Source: Terriglobales bacterium | GTDB taxonomy: Bacteria > Acidobacteriota > Terriglobia > Terriglobales > Acidobacteriaceae | Assembly: GCA_025462725.1 (NCBI GenBank) | Contig: JAOAPE010000003.1 | Coordinates: 62,001 to 126,000, forward strand | Direction: 5' to 3' | DNA length: 64,000 nucleotides | In this document: positions 42,579 through 51,092 of the stretch, piece after piece | Position numbering within the stretch: the first letter of the stretch is position 1 | How the letters are laid out: each line of letters starts with the position of its first letter | Notes under the pieces: generated by a model | Database searches by the model: none | Seen by the model: the letters and a program-made list of their open reading frames with translations, nothing else | What the model was told of the DNA's origin: nothing | Program-made: the position numbers and the translations under genes

Positions 42579-42849
42579 ATGAATATGCGAACCTGGATAT
42601 TGTACGCGGTTGCAACAGCTATTGCACCGTTGCTGGCCGGATGCGCTAAAGATGTGGTTCACGATGTGCGCCTTGCCTGTCCAGTATGGATTCGATGTGC
42701 CAACTCTTGGTATCGAGGAGTCCGCCCAGCCGGGAATGACAAGACCGTGGTGTTCAAGCCCGGCAAGAAGGGCAAGTTTACGATGGAGTGCGGGATTCTT
42801 TGCAGGCCCGAGGCACGAAACAAAGCGGGCGAAGATAACGTTGGAGTAG
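42579..42849 (+). pseudogene. Frame-disrupted cupredoxin (CuA-like) remnant with lipoprotein signal
   Basis: No single frame gives a good protein, but the pieces of two frames form one. Frame 42579 begins MRTWILYAVATAIAPLLAGC, a lipoprotein-like signal. The second frame (42610) supplies QYGFDVPTLGIEESAQPG (about 42679-42732). The first frame again gives NDKTVVFKPGKKGKFTMEC and GILC (to 42803), and the second frame then gives GPRHETKRAKITLE and a stop at 42849. Joined, they make a cupredoxin: YGFDVPTLGI, then C-x3-C-x3-H in CGILC-GPRH, as in COX2-type CuA domains. At least three frame changes are needed. Decay or sequencing errors could explain this; the copper ligand His before GFD is Tyr. 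Confidence 0.6.
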
Positions 42850-42931
42850 GTTCCCGATTGACAGCACAGGTGAACTCCTTATAATTCCAGCGCTATTGAT
42901 GTGGTAAAGTTGCCCACGTACTCAGGACTTC

Positions 42932-44068
42932 ATGGCATACGATAAAGACATTTCGAAGCTGGTGGAACAGGCTGTTGCGGATGCGCTTGAGGCGCAGCTC
43001 TCCAGCTTGCGGACGTCCCTTCAATCGGAGATTGTCAGCAAAGTCATGAAGACAGTCCAGCCTGCGCTTGAAAAGCAGACTGCTGCTGCAAAAGAGGCGG
43101 ATGCCCCAGCTGCGGGATCCGGCCCCACTGATTTGCTCAATGCTGCCGTGGCCAGCATCTATGACGCCAACGCGCAGACTGAAATTTTGAAATCACTGCT
43201 CGATGGCATGTCGCAATTCACTTCGCGCGCAATGCTCATGGTGGTGAAGGGCGGCTCCATCTCAGCATGGCAATCGCGGGGATTCGCCGATCAAGGTGCC
43301 ATCAAAGGATTCACCCTGGAATCCACCTCGGGTCTGGCCGGCCGCGCTATTAAGGACCGCGAGCCCGTTTCCGCCGCGGCTGTAGATTTCGACAATGGTT
43401 TCATCGGCACGCATGGCAATCCGGTTGACGGCAATGCTTGCGTGCTTCCGATAGTGGTTCGCGAAAAGGTGGCCGCTGTCGTTTACACAGACGCCGGCGT
43501 GGACGGAACGACAGATCAGTCAGCATTGCGATTGCTAGTGAGGTCGGCGGCGAGCTGGCTCGAATTGATGGCCATGCGCAAGGCCGGAGTCGGTGCGGGA
43601 GATACGTCCATCCCCGAACCGGCAATGGCGGCAGCAGCGGTCGCAGCAGCCCCGGCGCCTGCTCCAACGCCTGTTCCCGTTGCAGCACCTGCGCTAGTAG
43701 CAGTGCCTGATCCGGAACCAGAACCAGTGGCTGCGACACCTGCGCCGACTTCAGCGGCAGTTGCAGGCAGCGGGCCTGATCTATCTGGATTATCGCCTGC
43801 AGACCAAGAGATCCATAAAAAGGCGAAACGTTTCGCGAAGCTGCTTGTGGATGAGATCAAGCTCTACAACCAAGCCAAGGTCACTGAAGGCCGGCAAAAT
43901 AAAGATTTGTACAAACGTCTTCAGGAAGACATCGACAAGAGCCGCGCAACCTATGAAAAGAGGTACTCCGCAACTGCAGCGGGGAGCGCGGGTTATTTCA
44001 GTGCAGAGGTGATCCGAATCCTGGCGGACAATGATCCGTCGAATCTCGGCAGCGACTTTCCACAGTAA
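42932..44068 (+). CDS. GAF-like sensory protein with Ala/Pro linker and helical C-terminus
   Basis: 378 residues. The N-terminal 60 residues are helical. Residues about 65-215 resemble a GAF domain (ILKSLLDGMSQFTSRAMLMVV, GLAGRAIKDREPVSAAAVDF, GNACVLPIVVREKVAAVVY). Then comes an Ala/Pro-rich linker (about 215-285), and the last 90 residues form a helical domain with KRFAKLLVDEIKLYNQAKV. The head-linker-tail plan resembles the receiver protein at 2265-3074. I do not recognise the exact family. It lies nine bases before the lytic-transglycosylase gene, so the two are likely co-transcribed. Confidence 0.75.
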   Translation: MAYDKDISKLVEQAVADALEAQLSSLRTSLQSEIVSKVMKTVQPALEKQTAAAKEADAPAAGSGPTDLLNAAVASIYDANAQTEILKSLLDGMSQFTSRAMLMVVKGGSISAWQSRGFADQGAIKGFTLESTSGLAGRAIKDREPVSAAAVDFDNGFIGTHGNPVDGNACVLPIVVREKVAAVVYTDAGVDGTTDQSALRLLVRSAASWLELMAMRKAGVGAGDTSIPEPAMAAAAVAAAPAPAPTPVPVAAPALVAVPDPEPEPVAATPAPTSAAVAGSGPDLSGLSPADQEIHKKAKRFAKLLVDEIKLYNQAKVTEGRQNKDLYKRLQEDIDKSRATYEKRYSATAAGSAGYFSAEVIRILADNDPSNLGSDFPQ

Positions 44069-44077
44069 ACTAAGATT

Positions 44078-46399
44078 GTGTCCCGCATCCGTTGGTCTGT
44101 ATTTTCGATACTCGGCGCATCACTCCTGATTGCGTCTTCAACTTCTTCCTATGGAGTGGCGCAAACAAAAACTAAGAAGCCATCCGCCGCGTCCGCGAAA
44201 AAATCCAAAAAGAAAATTCCGGTAAAGGCCAGCGCCGCGCAAAAAGCAAACATGCGGAAAGCAGCGCAGAAAAAAGCGGCTGATGATGCGCGCTCGCGTC
44301 GGATGAAGCAGGCGTTTGTCGCCTCCTCTGATCTCAAGCCAATGGCGCGGCAGCTTTTGGAGACGCGTTCCAAGGCCGCTTACTCCGGTGTAGAACACTA
44401 CGCCAGCAAGCACGCCGACTCAGAACCTGGCGCCTTGGCTGACCTGGTGCTCGGATATGCGCGCCTTCAGGACAATGACAACAACAAAGCCATCGCGGCA
44501 TTCAAGAGCGCGAAGCCGCATGCCCGCGAGTTGAGCGATTACGTGGATTACATGATGGCGCAGGCTTATCGCAACAGCGGCTCGCCTAAAGATGTGATCG
44601 TCGTTCTGAGTGGATTTGCGAAGCAGTATCCCGATTCGGTCTTTGTGCGTGACGCTTCCTTGATGTATGGCAATGCGCTTCTGAGTACGAGCGCCCCCGA
44701 ACAAGCGGTGGAAGTCCTCGAGAACCAGCGAAAGCCGGCTCGTGCGGATATCGAACTCGCACTCGGCCGCGCATACACCGCTGCCGGGCAAAATGACAAA
44801 GCAATAGATACCTTCCGCAAACTTTATTACGAGATGCCGCTGAGTCCCGAGGCAGACGAAGCAGGTGTGCATCTGCGGCAGATGGTCGGGACCGGCGCAT
44901 ACGGCTCCCGAGAGGCGCGCAAGACCCGCGCCGACCTGCTGGCAAAAGGGAAGCGATACTTCCAGGCAATCTCTGAATACCAGCAACTCGTAAGCGAAGC
45001 TTCAGGACAGCCCGTTGCCGGAATTCAGGTGGCTCTAGCCAACGCTCTTTATAAGAACGACCGGCAGAGTGACGCGAAAAAGGTGCTGTCGGATATCACC
45101 GACGCTAAAGATGAGATCAATGCGCAGCGACTCTATTTGCTCGGCGAGATCGCACGCTCATCCGACGACGACTCCACACACAACTTAGTACTCGATCAAC
45201 TACGCGCATCTGCTCCTCAAAGTGGATGGCTGCAGGAAGCATTGCTGAGCGCGGCGAATAAATATTTGCTGCGCCGGAGTCTGGACCAATCCGCAGCGTT
45301 GTTCGCGGAGATCGCAACGCGGTTCCCGGCAGGCCGCTATGGCCCAAGCGCCCATTGGAAGGCGGCGTGGCTGGCCTATCGGATGGGGAAGACCGCCGAT
45401 GCGAAGAAGCAATTTGAAGAACAGATTTCGCTGTTCCCGAATTCGGCGGAGGTTCCGAACGCGCTTTACTGGCGAGCGAGGATCGCGGAAGACGAACATG
45501 AAACCGCGAAGGCCCGCGCTTACTATTTGAAGCTGTCTTCGCGGTTCCGCAATTATTACTACGCGATACTCGCGCGCGAGCGGCTTCCCGAATTGAAGAA
45601 GCCAGGCACGCAACTCGATGAAGACCCGCTGCTGGGAATGGTCCCCGACGGCCAGGAAAAAGTCTCATTGATTGAAACTGCTGACGGAGTTACGGATGTT
45701 CGTCTGCAAAAAGCGCAGCTGCTTTCGAATGGTGCGCTCTTCGATCTCGCCATTAAGGAATTGCAGCCCGCAGTCGCAGAAAGCGACAAGCCGTGGGCGA
45801 TAGGGGAGATCGTCCGCTTGCACCAGGATGCCGGCCGTCCTTACACAGCATTGCAGACCCTCAAGCGGGCCATCCCGAATTATTTTGCAGTGGACCTCTC
45901 CGCTGTTCCGAAACCATTTCTGGAGACGCTGTTTCCCCGACCCTACTGGCAGGACCTCAAGAGGGACTCTGTGGCCAATGGCCTCGATCCATATTTGGTG
46001 GCCTCGCTCATCCGACAGGAATCAGAGTTCAATGCCGGCGCAGTTTCTCATGCGAACGCATACGGACTGATGCAATTGCTGCCGAATGTCGGCAAGAAAG
46101 TGGCGCATGACGTGAAGCTGAAGCCGTTTTCGACAGCGCGACTTCTCGAACCCAGCGCTAACATCAAGTTAGGCACGCGATACTTCCGCGACATGATCAG
46201 CGTGAACGGAGGCCAAGTGGAGTACGCTCTGGCCGCCTACAACGCGGGCACAAACCGTGTCACCGACTGGCGAGCAGGCGGCTCATTCCGCGATGTCCCG
46301 GAGTTTGTGGAATCCATCCCGTTCACGGAAACAAGGGAATACGTGCAGGCCATCATGCGCAATGTCGCTGTCTATAAGAAGGTTTACGGCGCGAATTAG
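44078..46399 (+). CDS. Slt70-like soluble lytic transglycosylase with TPR-like superhelix
   Basis: 773 residues with a GTG start. The N-terminus has a signal segment (SILGASLLIASSTSSYGVAQ) and a basic Lys/Ala linker. Residues about 90-620 are TPR-like helical repeats (for example DIELALGRAYTAAGQNDKAI and AHWKAAWLAYRMGKTADAKK). The C-terminal SLT domain has ASLIRQESEFNAGAVSHANA with the catalytic Glu, the sugar-binding YGLMQLLP and ALAAYNAGTNRV. It cleaves peptidoglycan glycan strands in the periplasm, giving 1,6-anhydro ends. It overlaps the convergent lspA gene by four bases. Confidence 0.92.
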   Translation: MSRIRWSVFSILGASLLIASSTSSYGVAQTKTKKPSAASAKKSKKKIPVKASAAQKANMRKAAQKKAADDARSRRMKQAFVASSDLKPMARQLLETRSKAAYSGVEHYASKHADSEPGALADLVLGYARLQDNDNNKAIAAFKSAKPHARELSDYVDYMMAQAYRNSGSPKDVIVVLSGFAKQYPDSVFVRDASLMYGNALLSTSAPEQAVEVLENQRKPARADIELALGRAYTAAGQNDKAIDTFRKLYYEMPLSPEADEAGVHLRQMVGTGAYGSREARKTRADLLAKGKRYFQAISEYQQLVSEASGQPVAGIQVALANALYKNDRQSDAKKVLSDITDAKDEINAQRLYLLGEIARSSDDDSTHNLVLDQLRASAPQSGWLQEALLSAANKYLLRRSLDQSAALFAEIATRFPAGRYGPSAHWKAAWLAYRMGKTADAKKQFEEQISLFPNSAEVPNALYWRARIAEDEHETAKARAYYLKLSSRFRNYYYAILARERLPELKKPGTQLDEDPLLGMVPDGQEKVSLIETADGVTDVRLQKAQLLSNGALFDLAIKELQPAVAESDKPWAIGEIVRLHQDAGRPYTALQTLKRAIPNYFAVDLSAVPKPFLETLFPRPYWQDLKRDSVANGLDPYLVASLIRQESEFNAGAVSHANAYGLMQLLPNVGKKVAHDVKLKPFSTARLLEPSANIKLGTRYFRDMISVNGGQVEYALAAYNAGTNRVTDWRAGGSFRDVPEFVESIPFTETREYVQAIMRNVAVYKKVYGAN

Positions 46400-46917
46400 G
46401 ACTGCTGGCGCGTTTGTGCTGGCTGCTGATTGAAGAACAAATCAGATATTAGCAACAGGGAACCGATCACGATGGCGCTATCGGCCAGGTTGAAATCAGG
46501 CCAGTGATACGAACCGAAGTTGAACATCAGGAAGTCCACCACGCTGCCAATGCGAATGCGGTCTGAGAGATTCCCCAGCGCGCCACCCATGATCAGCGCT
46601 AGCGCCAATCCACCCGCTGTGAATGAATGACCTGAGCGCCACAGCATCGTGGTCACAATAGACAAAACGAGTACAGAGAATAAGATCAGTCCGGGCGCGG
46701 TGTAGCGGGAAGCGGAGTCCGCAAACAGGCTGAATGCCGCTCCCGGATTCAAGACGTGGCTTATGCTGAAAAAGCCCGGTATCACCGTTACTGTGTCATG
46801 CAATGCGAGCCTTCGCGCGACAAGAGACTTCGTCGTCTGGTCGAGCATGAGCACGACTATGGCAATCACAAAGTAATATCTGCGAAACGACGCGCGCGCA
46901 TTGTCAGCGAACTCCAT
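46396..46917 (-). CDS. lspA: Lipoprotein signal peptidase
   Basis: 173 residues from the ATG at 46917, overlapping the ileS stop by one base (TAATG). Longer readings enter ileS. Four hydrophobic segments and the two catalytic Asp sites, GNLSDRIRIGSVVDF and PDFNLADSAI, are typical of LspA. The enzyme cuts the signal peptide of diacylglyceryl-modified lipoproteins in the inner membrane. The ileS-lspA arrangement is classical and the two are co-transcribed. Confidence 0.96.
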   Translation of the reverse strand: MEFADNARASFRRYYFVIAIVVLMLDQTTKSLVARRLALHDTVTVIPGFFSISHVLNPGAAFSLFADSASRYTAPGLILFSVLVLSIVTTMLWRSGHSFTAGGLALALIMGGALGNLSDRIRIGSVVDFLMFNFGSYHWPDFNLADSAIVIGSLLLISDLFFNQQPAQTRQQS

Positions 46918-49751
46918 TAGGCTTTTGCGATCTCCTGGATCGAAGCTGAGCAACGCTCGCATATCATCGGATACTCTTTGTTCTCTCCAACGTGCACGGA
47001 ATAATTCCAGCAGCGTTCGCATTTCTCCCCGGCGGCGCGGCTGACTTCTACATGCAGCGCTGCAGAACCGTTGCCCCCGGCAGCTTTCTCCACCGTGACG
47101 CCGGAGACGATCAACAGGAATCGAAGTTGTTGAGCGTACTTGGATAAGGTCTCGTACGTCGATTCAGGCGCCGAAATCTTTAGTTGCGCTTCCAGGCTGC
47201 TTCCAATCTCTTTGCTTTGGCGCGCCGTCTCCAGGGCTTTGAGGGCCTCGTCGCGCACCGACATCATCAATGTCCAATCGCGCCGCAAAGCTTCCAGCGT
47301 CGAAACATTAATGTCCTTGCCGTAGATGTCATGCGGTTGCGGGAAGAGTTCAAGATGAACGCTCTCTGACCGGCCTTCTACTTTGGGCATATTTTGCCAG
47401 ATCTCATCTGAAGTAAAGCTGATGATTGGCGCGATCAGCCGCACGAGCGCTTCAGCGATTCGCCAGATAGCGGTCTGCGCCGAACGGCGAGCACGCGAAT
47501 TCGGAGCAGATGTGTACAGTCTGTCCTTTATTACGTCGAAATAGATGTTGCTTAGATCGACAGCGCAGAAATTGTGGACCTCGTGATAAACACGATGAAA
47601 CAGCATCTCGTCGTACCAATTCTGCACACGCTCCGAGAGTTCAGCCGTTCGCATGAGCATGTATTGATCAAGTGAATCCATGTCCGCGAAAGCAACCGGC
47701 TTGCTTGGATCAAAGTCGTACAGATTGCCCAGCATGTTCTTGAAGGTGTTGCGGATCTTTCGATAGTTCTCCGCGACTCGCTGCATCAGTTCTTCTGAAG
47801 CATGCACGTCTTCGCGGAAATCCACTGACGCGACCCACAAGCGAACGATCTCGCCGCCTAGCCGCCTGGCGATATCCACCGGATCGACAACATTGCCCAG
47901 CGACTTCGACATCGCCTTGCCGGTAGGATCCAGCGTCCAGCCGCTGGTTGACACTTTCTTGTAGGGGGCATGATCGCGCGTACCGACGGAGCAGAGCAGG
48001 GAAGAATGGAACCATCCGCGATGTTGGTCTCCGCCTTCAAAATAGAGATCAGCGGGGAAGTGCAGCTTCCCCTTCCCGAGCACCGCTGCGTTGCTTGATC
48101 CGGACTCGAACCACACGTCGATGATGTCCATCTCTTTACGAAATTCGGAGCCGCCGCACTTCGCGCACTTTGTTCCCGCCGGCAATATCTCCGAGGGCTC
48201 GTGCACATACCATGCATCGGCCCCTTCTTTGGCAAACAACTCGACTACGCGCTGGTTGGCTTCCTTCGAGCGCAACATTTCATTGCAGGATTCGCTCGCG
48301 CAAAAGAATACGGCGATGGGAACTCCCCAGATACGCTGCCGCGAGATGCACCAATCGGGGCGCGTGGCGATCATGTTGGAGATGCGTTCTTCGCCCCACG
48401 CGGGGTCCCACTTCACATTCTTGATCTCGTCGAGCGCGCGCTGGCGAAGCGTGCTGTCGTCCACTTTGCCTTCCATGCTGATGAACCACTGTTCGGTGGC
48501 GCGGAAGATGACTGGCTTGTGGCATCGCCAGCAATGCGGATATGAGTGTTCGATCTTTCCTGAGCCTAAGAGTGCGCCGCGTGATTTCAGCAATTCAACG
48601 ATGGGCTCATTCGCTTGGAAAACTGTCTTGCCGTCGTACTCAGGTAATCCATTGCGGAGACGCCCGGCATTATCGACGTTGCATGTCTGGTCGAGCTTGT
48701 ACTTCACTCCGGTGTAGAAGTCGTCCGCACCGTGTGATGGCGCAGTATGCACGGCGCCCGTGCCTTGATCGGTGGTGACGTAAGTTGCCAGTACTCCCAG
48801 GATCGAACGGTCGAGAAACGGATGCGCAAAAGTGGCATACTCCAGCTTCTTGCCGCGGAATTTTGCGACCTCGACTGCGTCTTCAAGGGAAGTGATTTTC
48901 TTCGTCGGCTCGGCCAGTGCTTCAGCGACGATGTACACCTCTCCCTTTGATTCCAGCGCGACATACTCGTAATCAGGATGGAACGCTACCGCCATTGACG
49001 CAGGAAGTGTCCAGGGTGTGGTTGTCCAGATGATGGTGCTGACCTTCTTGCCCGCAAGCGCCACATCAATGTTCGCCGGATCACTCGTCAACGCATACTT
49101 CACATAGACGCTCGGACTGGTGTGTTGGGCATATTCGATCTCAGCTTCTGCCAACGCCGTGCGATCGTTGATGCACCAATAGACCGGCTTGAGCCCTTTG
49201 TAAACAAGATCGCTTCCGCGCTCGAAAAATTCGTAAAAGGTCTTTACGATCGTTGATTCATATTCCTTCGACATCGTCGAATAGGGATGGTCCCAATCCC
49301 CAAACACGCCGATCCGCTTGAATTGTTCGCGTTGCAGGTCGAGATATTTTGTCGCGTATTCACGACACGCCTGGCGAACGTCCACCGGCTTCATCTCCAA
49401 CTTCTTGCGGCCCAATGATTCATCAACCTTGATCTCGATGGGCAGGCCGTGGCAATCCCATCCGGGAACATACGGAGAATCAAAACCCAGCATGGTCTTC
49501 GACTTAACTACAAAATCTTTCAGGCACTTGTTCAGCGCATGACCAAGGTGGATAGGTCCATTCGCGTACGGCGGGCCATCATGAAGAACATAGCTGGGCG
49601 AATCCTTGCGGGCGTCGCGGATGCGGTCGTAGATGCGCAGCGATTCCCAGCGTTCGAGCCACTTTGGCTCGTTCTGAGGCAAGTTCGCCTTCATGGGGAA
49701 GTCTGTTTTAGGCAGGTTTAACGTGGCCTTTAGCTCTGGTGGTGCGCCCAT
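46917..49751 (-). CDS. ileS: Isoleucine--tRNA ligase
   Basis: 944 residues with GGAG ahead of the ATG at 49751. The class I elements are present: HIGH as HLGH in GPPYANGPIHLGHALNK near residue 68, the KMSKS site as GKAMSKSLGN, and the long CP1 editing insert (WTTTPWTLPASMAVAFHPDYE and DQGTGAVHTAPSHGADDF). The C-terminal zinc finger has CERCWNYS and CERC. The enzyme charges tRNA-Ile in the cytoplasm. The KMSKS loop reads AMSKS, a known variant. An upstream TATAAT lies 36 bases from the start. Confidence 0.97.
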   Translation of the reverse strand: MGAPPELKATLNLPKTDFPMKANLPQNEPKWLERWESLRIYDRIRDARKDSPSYVLHDGPPYANGPIHLGHALNKCLKDFVVKSKTMLGFDSPYVPGWDCHGLPIEIKVDESLGRKKLEMKPVDVRQACREYATKYLDLQREQFKRIGVFGDWDHPYSTMSKEYESTIVKTFYEFFERGSDLVYKGLKPVYWCINDRTALAEAEIEYAQHTSPSVYVKYALTSDPANIDVALAGKKVSTIIWTTTPWTLPASMAVAFHPDYEYVALESKGEVYIVAEALAEPTKKITSLEDAVEVAKFRGKKLEYATFAHPFLDRSILGVLATYVTTDQGTGAVHTAPSHGADDFYTGVKYKLDQTCNVDNAGRLRNGLPEYDGKTVFQANEPIVELLKSRGALLGSGKIEHSYPHCWRCHKPVIFRATEQWFISMEGKVDDSTLRQRALDEIKNVKWDPAWGEERISNMIATRPDWCISRQRIWGVPIAVFFCASESCNEMLRSKEANQRVVELFAKEGADAWYVHEPSEILPAGTKCAKCGGSEFRKEMDIIDVWFESGSSNAAVLGKGKLHFPADLYFEGGDQHRGWFHSSLLCSVGTRDHAPYKKVSTSGWTLDPTGKAMSKSLGNVVDPVDIARRLGGEIVRLWVASVDFREDVHASEELMQRVAENYRKIRNTFKNMLGNLYDFDPSKPVAFADMDSLDQYMLMRTAELSERVQNWYDEMLFHRVYHEVHNFCAVDLSNIYFDVIKDRLYTSAPNSRARRSAQTAIWRIAEALVRLIAPIISFTSDEIWQNMPKVEGRSESVHLELFPQPHDIYGKDINVSTLEALRRDWTLMMSVRDEALKALETARQSKEIGSSLEAQLKISAPESTYETLSKYAQQLRFLLIVSGVTVEKAAGGNGSAALHVEVSRAAGEKCERCWNYSVHVGENKEYPMICERCSASIQEIAKA

Positions 49752-50025
49752 TCAATCTCCGCATCTAATTTAGTCGGTATGTGTTCATTATAGAGGAGCG
49801 GATTCGATTCGTTCGTTGCTGCGTTGAATTGGTTGTCCGCTCCGCCTGAACATACTGACTTCGCGTGAAGCAACAGAGCACCTGATTCCTGCGTCCAAAG
49901 CTTTGAACGACGATTCTCCCTTTGAAAGATGCCAAGGGCAATTCGGCAGAGCAACTTGCACTCGGTCGAACACATCTCGTTAAAGGTCGGCATTTACAGC
50001 CGACACGGGGTCCGATAGCAGCAAA
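49752..50025. other. Divergent promoter region of ileS and the tonB-like gene
   Basis: 274 bases. The minus strand has TATAAT (49787-49792) serving ileS. On the plus side GTCGGC-ATTTACA-GCCGAC at 49986-50004 is a perfect six-bp hairpin just upstream of the tonB-like gene, which has no clear ribosome site. No T-box was recognised. Confidence 0.5.
49787..49792 (-). promoter_or_regulatory. ileS promoter -10 element
   Basis: TATAAT on the minus strand, 36 bases before the ileS ATG. The -35 is not obvious. Confidence 0.5.
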
Positions 50026-51027
50026 ATGACAAACCAGGTTTTAGATCCCCAGGTAGAAAGAACTCCACGCCCTCAGCCTCCGGTTCCCAATTTACTGCGG
50101 CCAGAAGGACCTTCGCTGATCTCATCATTGGTCGGCAATGTTCGTGACGTTTTATTTCCGGAAAAACTACCACCGCTAAAGCTCACATCAAAGCCTGTCC
50201 CCGTTCGGGACATTTGGGAGAAGCGTGATCCCAAAAAAATAGCCACAGCCTCCCTAGGAATCCATGCCTTGATGGTTCTCGCGATGGTGCTGGCTACAAT
50301 CCTCGGCGCGCGAGTCGTCAAGCAGGTCCAAAACCATGAGACCGTGACCCTGATCGCGCCAGACATGACTCAGTTTCTGCCCATGTCGCCGAAGCCCAAA
50401 GTGATGGGCGGCGGTGGCGGCGGCGGTGACGTAAGTAAAATCCAAGCGCCTAAGGGCAAATTGCCTAAGGTGGACACGCAACAGATCACTCCTCCGGCAA
50501 TTGTGGTGAGGAACGAACAGCCAAAGCTGCCGGTTGAAGCCACAGTAGTGGCTCCTCCTTCGGTCAAGTTGCCGAACAGCAACATGCCTACGATTGGAAA
50601 CCCACTCACCAGTGTGGTTGGTCCGGCGTCAAACGGTACCGGATCCAGTGGTGGAATCGGTGCAGGTGGCCATGGCGGTGTTGGAATCGGAACTGGCGCC
50701 GGAGTTGGTCCGGGTAGCGGCGGCGGCTTTGGCGGTGGACCGCTTAGAGTTGGTGGCGGCGTGAAGGCCCCAACCCCGCTTGAAACGCCCGATCCTGAGT
50801 ACTCTGAGGAAGCGCGCAAAGCAAAGTATCAGGGAGTGGTCGTATTGTGGCTCGTAGTCGGCCCAGACGGACACCCGAAGAACATCAAAGTAGAACGTCC
50901 ATTAGGAATGGGACTCGATCAGAAAGCGGTCGAGGCAGTCCAACGATGGAGGTTTGAGCCGGCCACGAAAGACGGAAAACCAGTGGCTGTGCAGATCAAT
51001 GTTGAGGTCAACTTCAGACTCTACTAA
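50026..51027 (+). CDS. TonB-like energy-transducing protein with Gly-rich linkers
   Basis: 333 residues. A cytoplasmic head of about 70 residues is followed by one membrane segment (about residues 75-97, TASLGIHALMVLAMVLATILG), then a periplasmic linker with poly-Gly stretches (GGGGGGG near residue 128 and a longer Gly/Ser-rich tract near 205-250), and the TonB C-terminal domain (DPEYSEEARKAKYQGVVVLWLVV, AVEAVQRWRFEPATKDGKPV). TonB transmits proton-motive energy to outer-membrane receptors, often for iron or vitamin uptake. Poly-Gly replaces the usual Pro-rich linker. It is adjacent to, but opposite in direction to, the iron-transport operon. Confidence 0.88.
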   Translation: MTNQVLDPQVERTPRPQPPVPNLLRPEGPSLISSLVGNVRDVLFPEKLPPLKLTSKPVPVRDIWEKRDPKKIATASLGIHALMVLAMVLATILGARVVKQVQNHETVTLIAPDMTQFLPMSPKPKVMGGGGGGGDVSKIQAPKGKLPKVDTQQITPPAIVVRNEQPKLPVEATVVAPPSVKLPNSNMPTIGNPLTSVVGPASNGTGSSGGIGAGGHGGVGIGTGAGVGPGSGGGFGGGPLRVGGGVKAPTPLETPDPEYSEEARKAKYQGVVVLWLVVGPDGHPKNIKVERPLGMGLDQKAVEAVQRWRFEPATKDGKPVAVQINVEVNFRLY

Positions 51028-51056
51028 TCACCGGAAGAACTGGGGAAGACACACCG

Positions 51057-51090
51057 AATGGAGAGGAGAACCTGCCTCTCCATTTCTTTT
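51057..51090. terminator. Intrinsic terminator between tonB-like and iron-transport operons
   Basis: AATGGAGAGG (51057-51066) pairs perfectly with CCTCTCCATT (51075-51084), followed on the plus strand by TCTTTTG. The stops at 51027 (plus) and 51093 (minus) flank it, so it probably serves both. Confidence 0.88.
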
Positions 51091-51092
51091 GT

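Noticed and set aside
42552-42884. 110-codon frame as an intact gene
   Set aside because: Its middle (WIRCANSWYRG) and end do not fit any fold, whereas alternating frames give a cupredoxin; a damaged gene explains it better.
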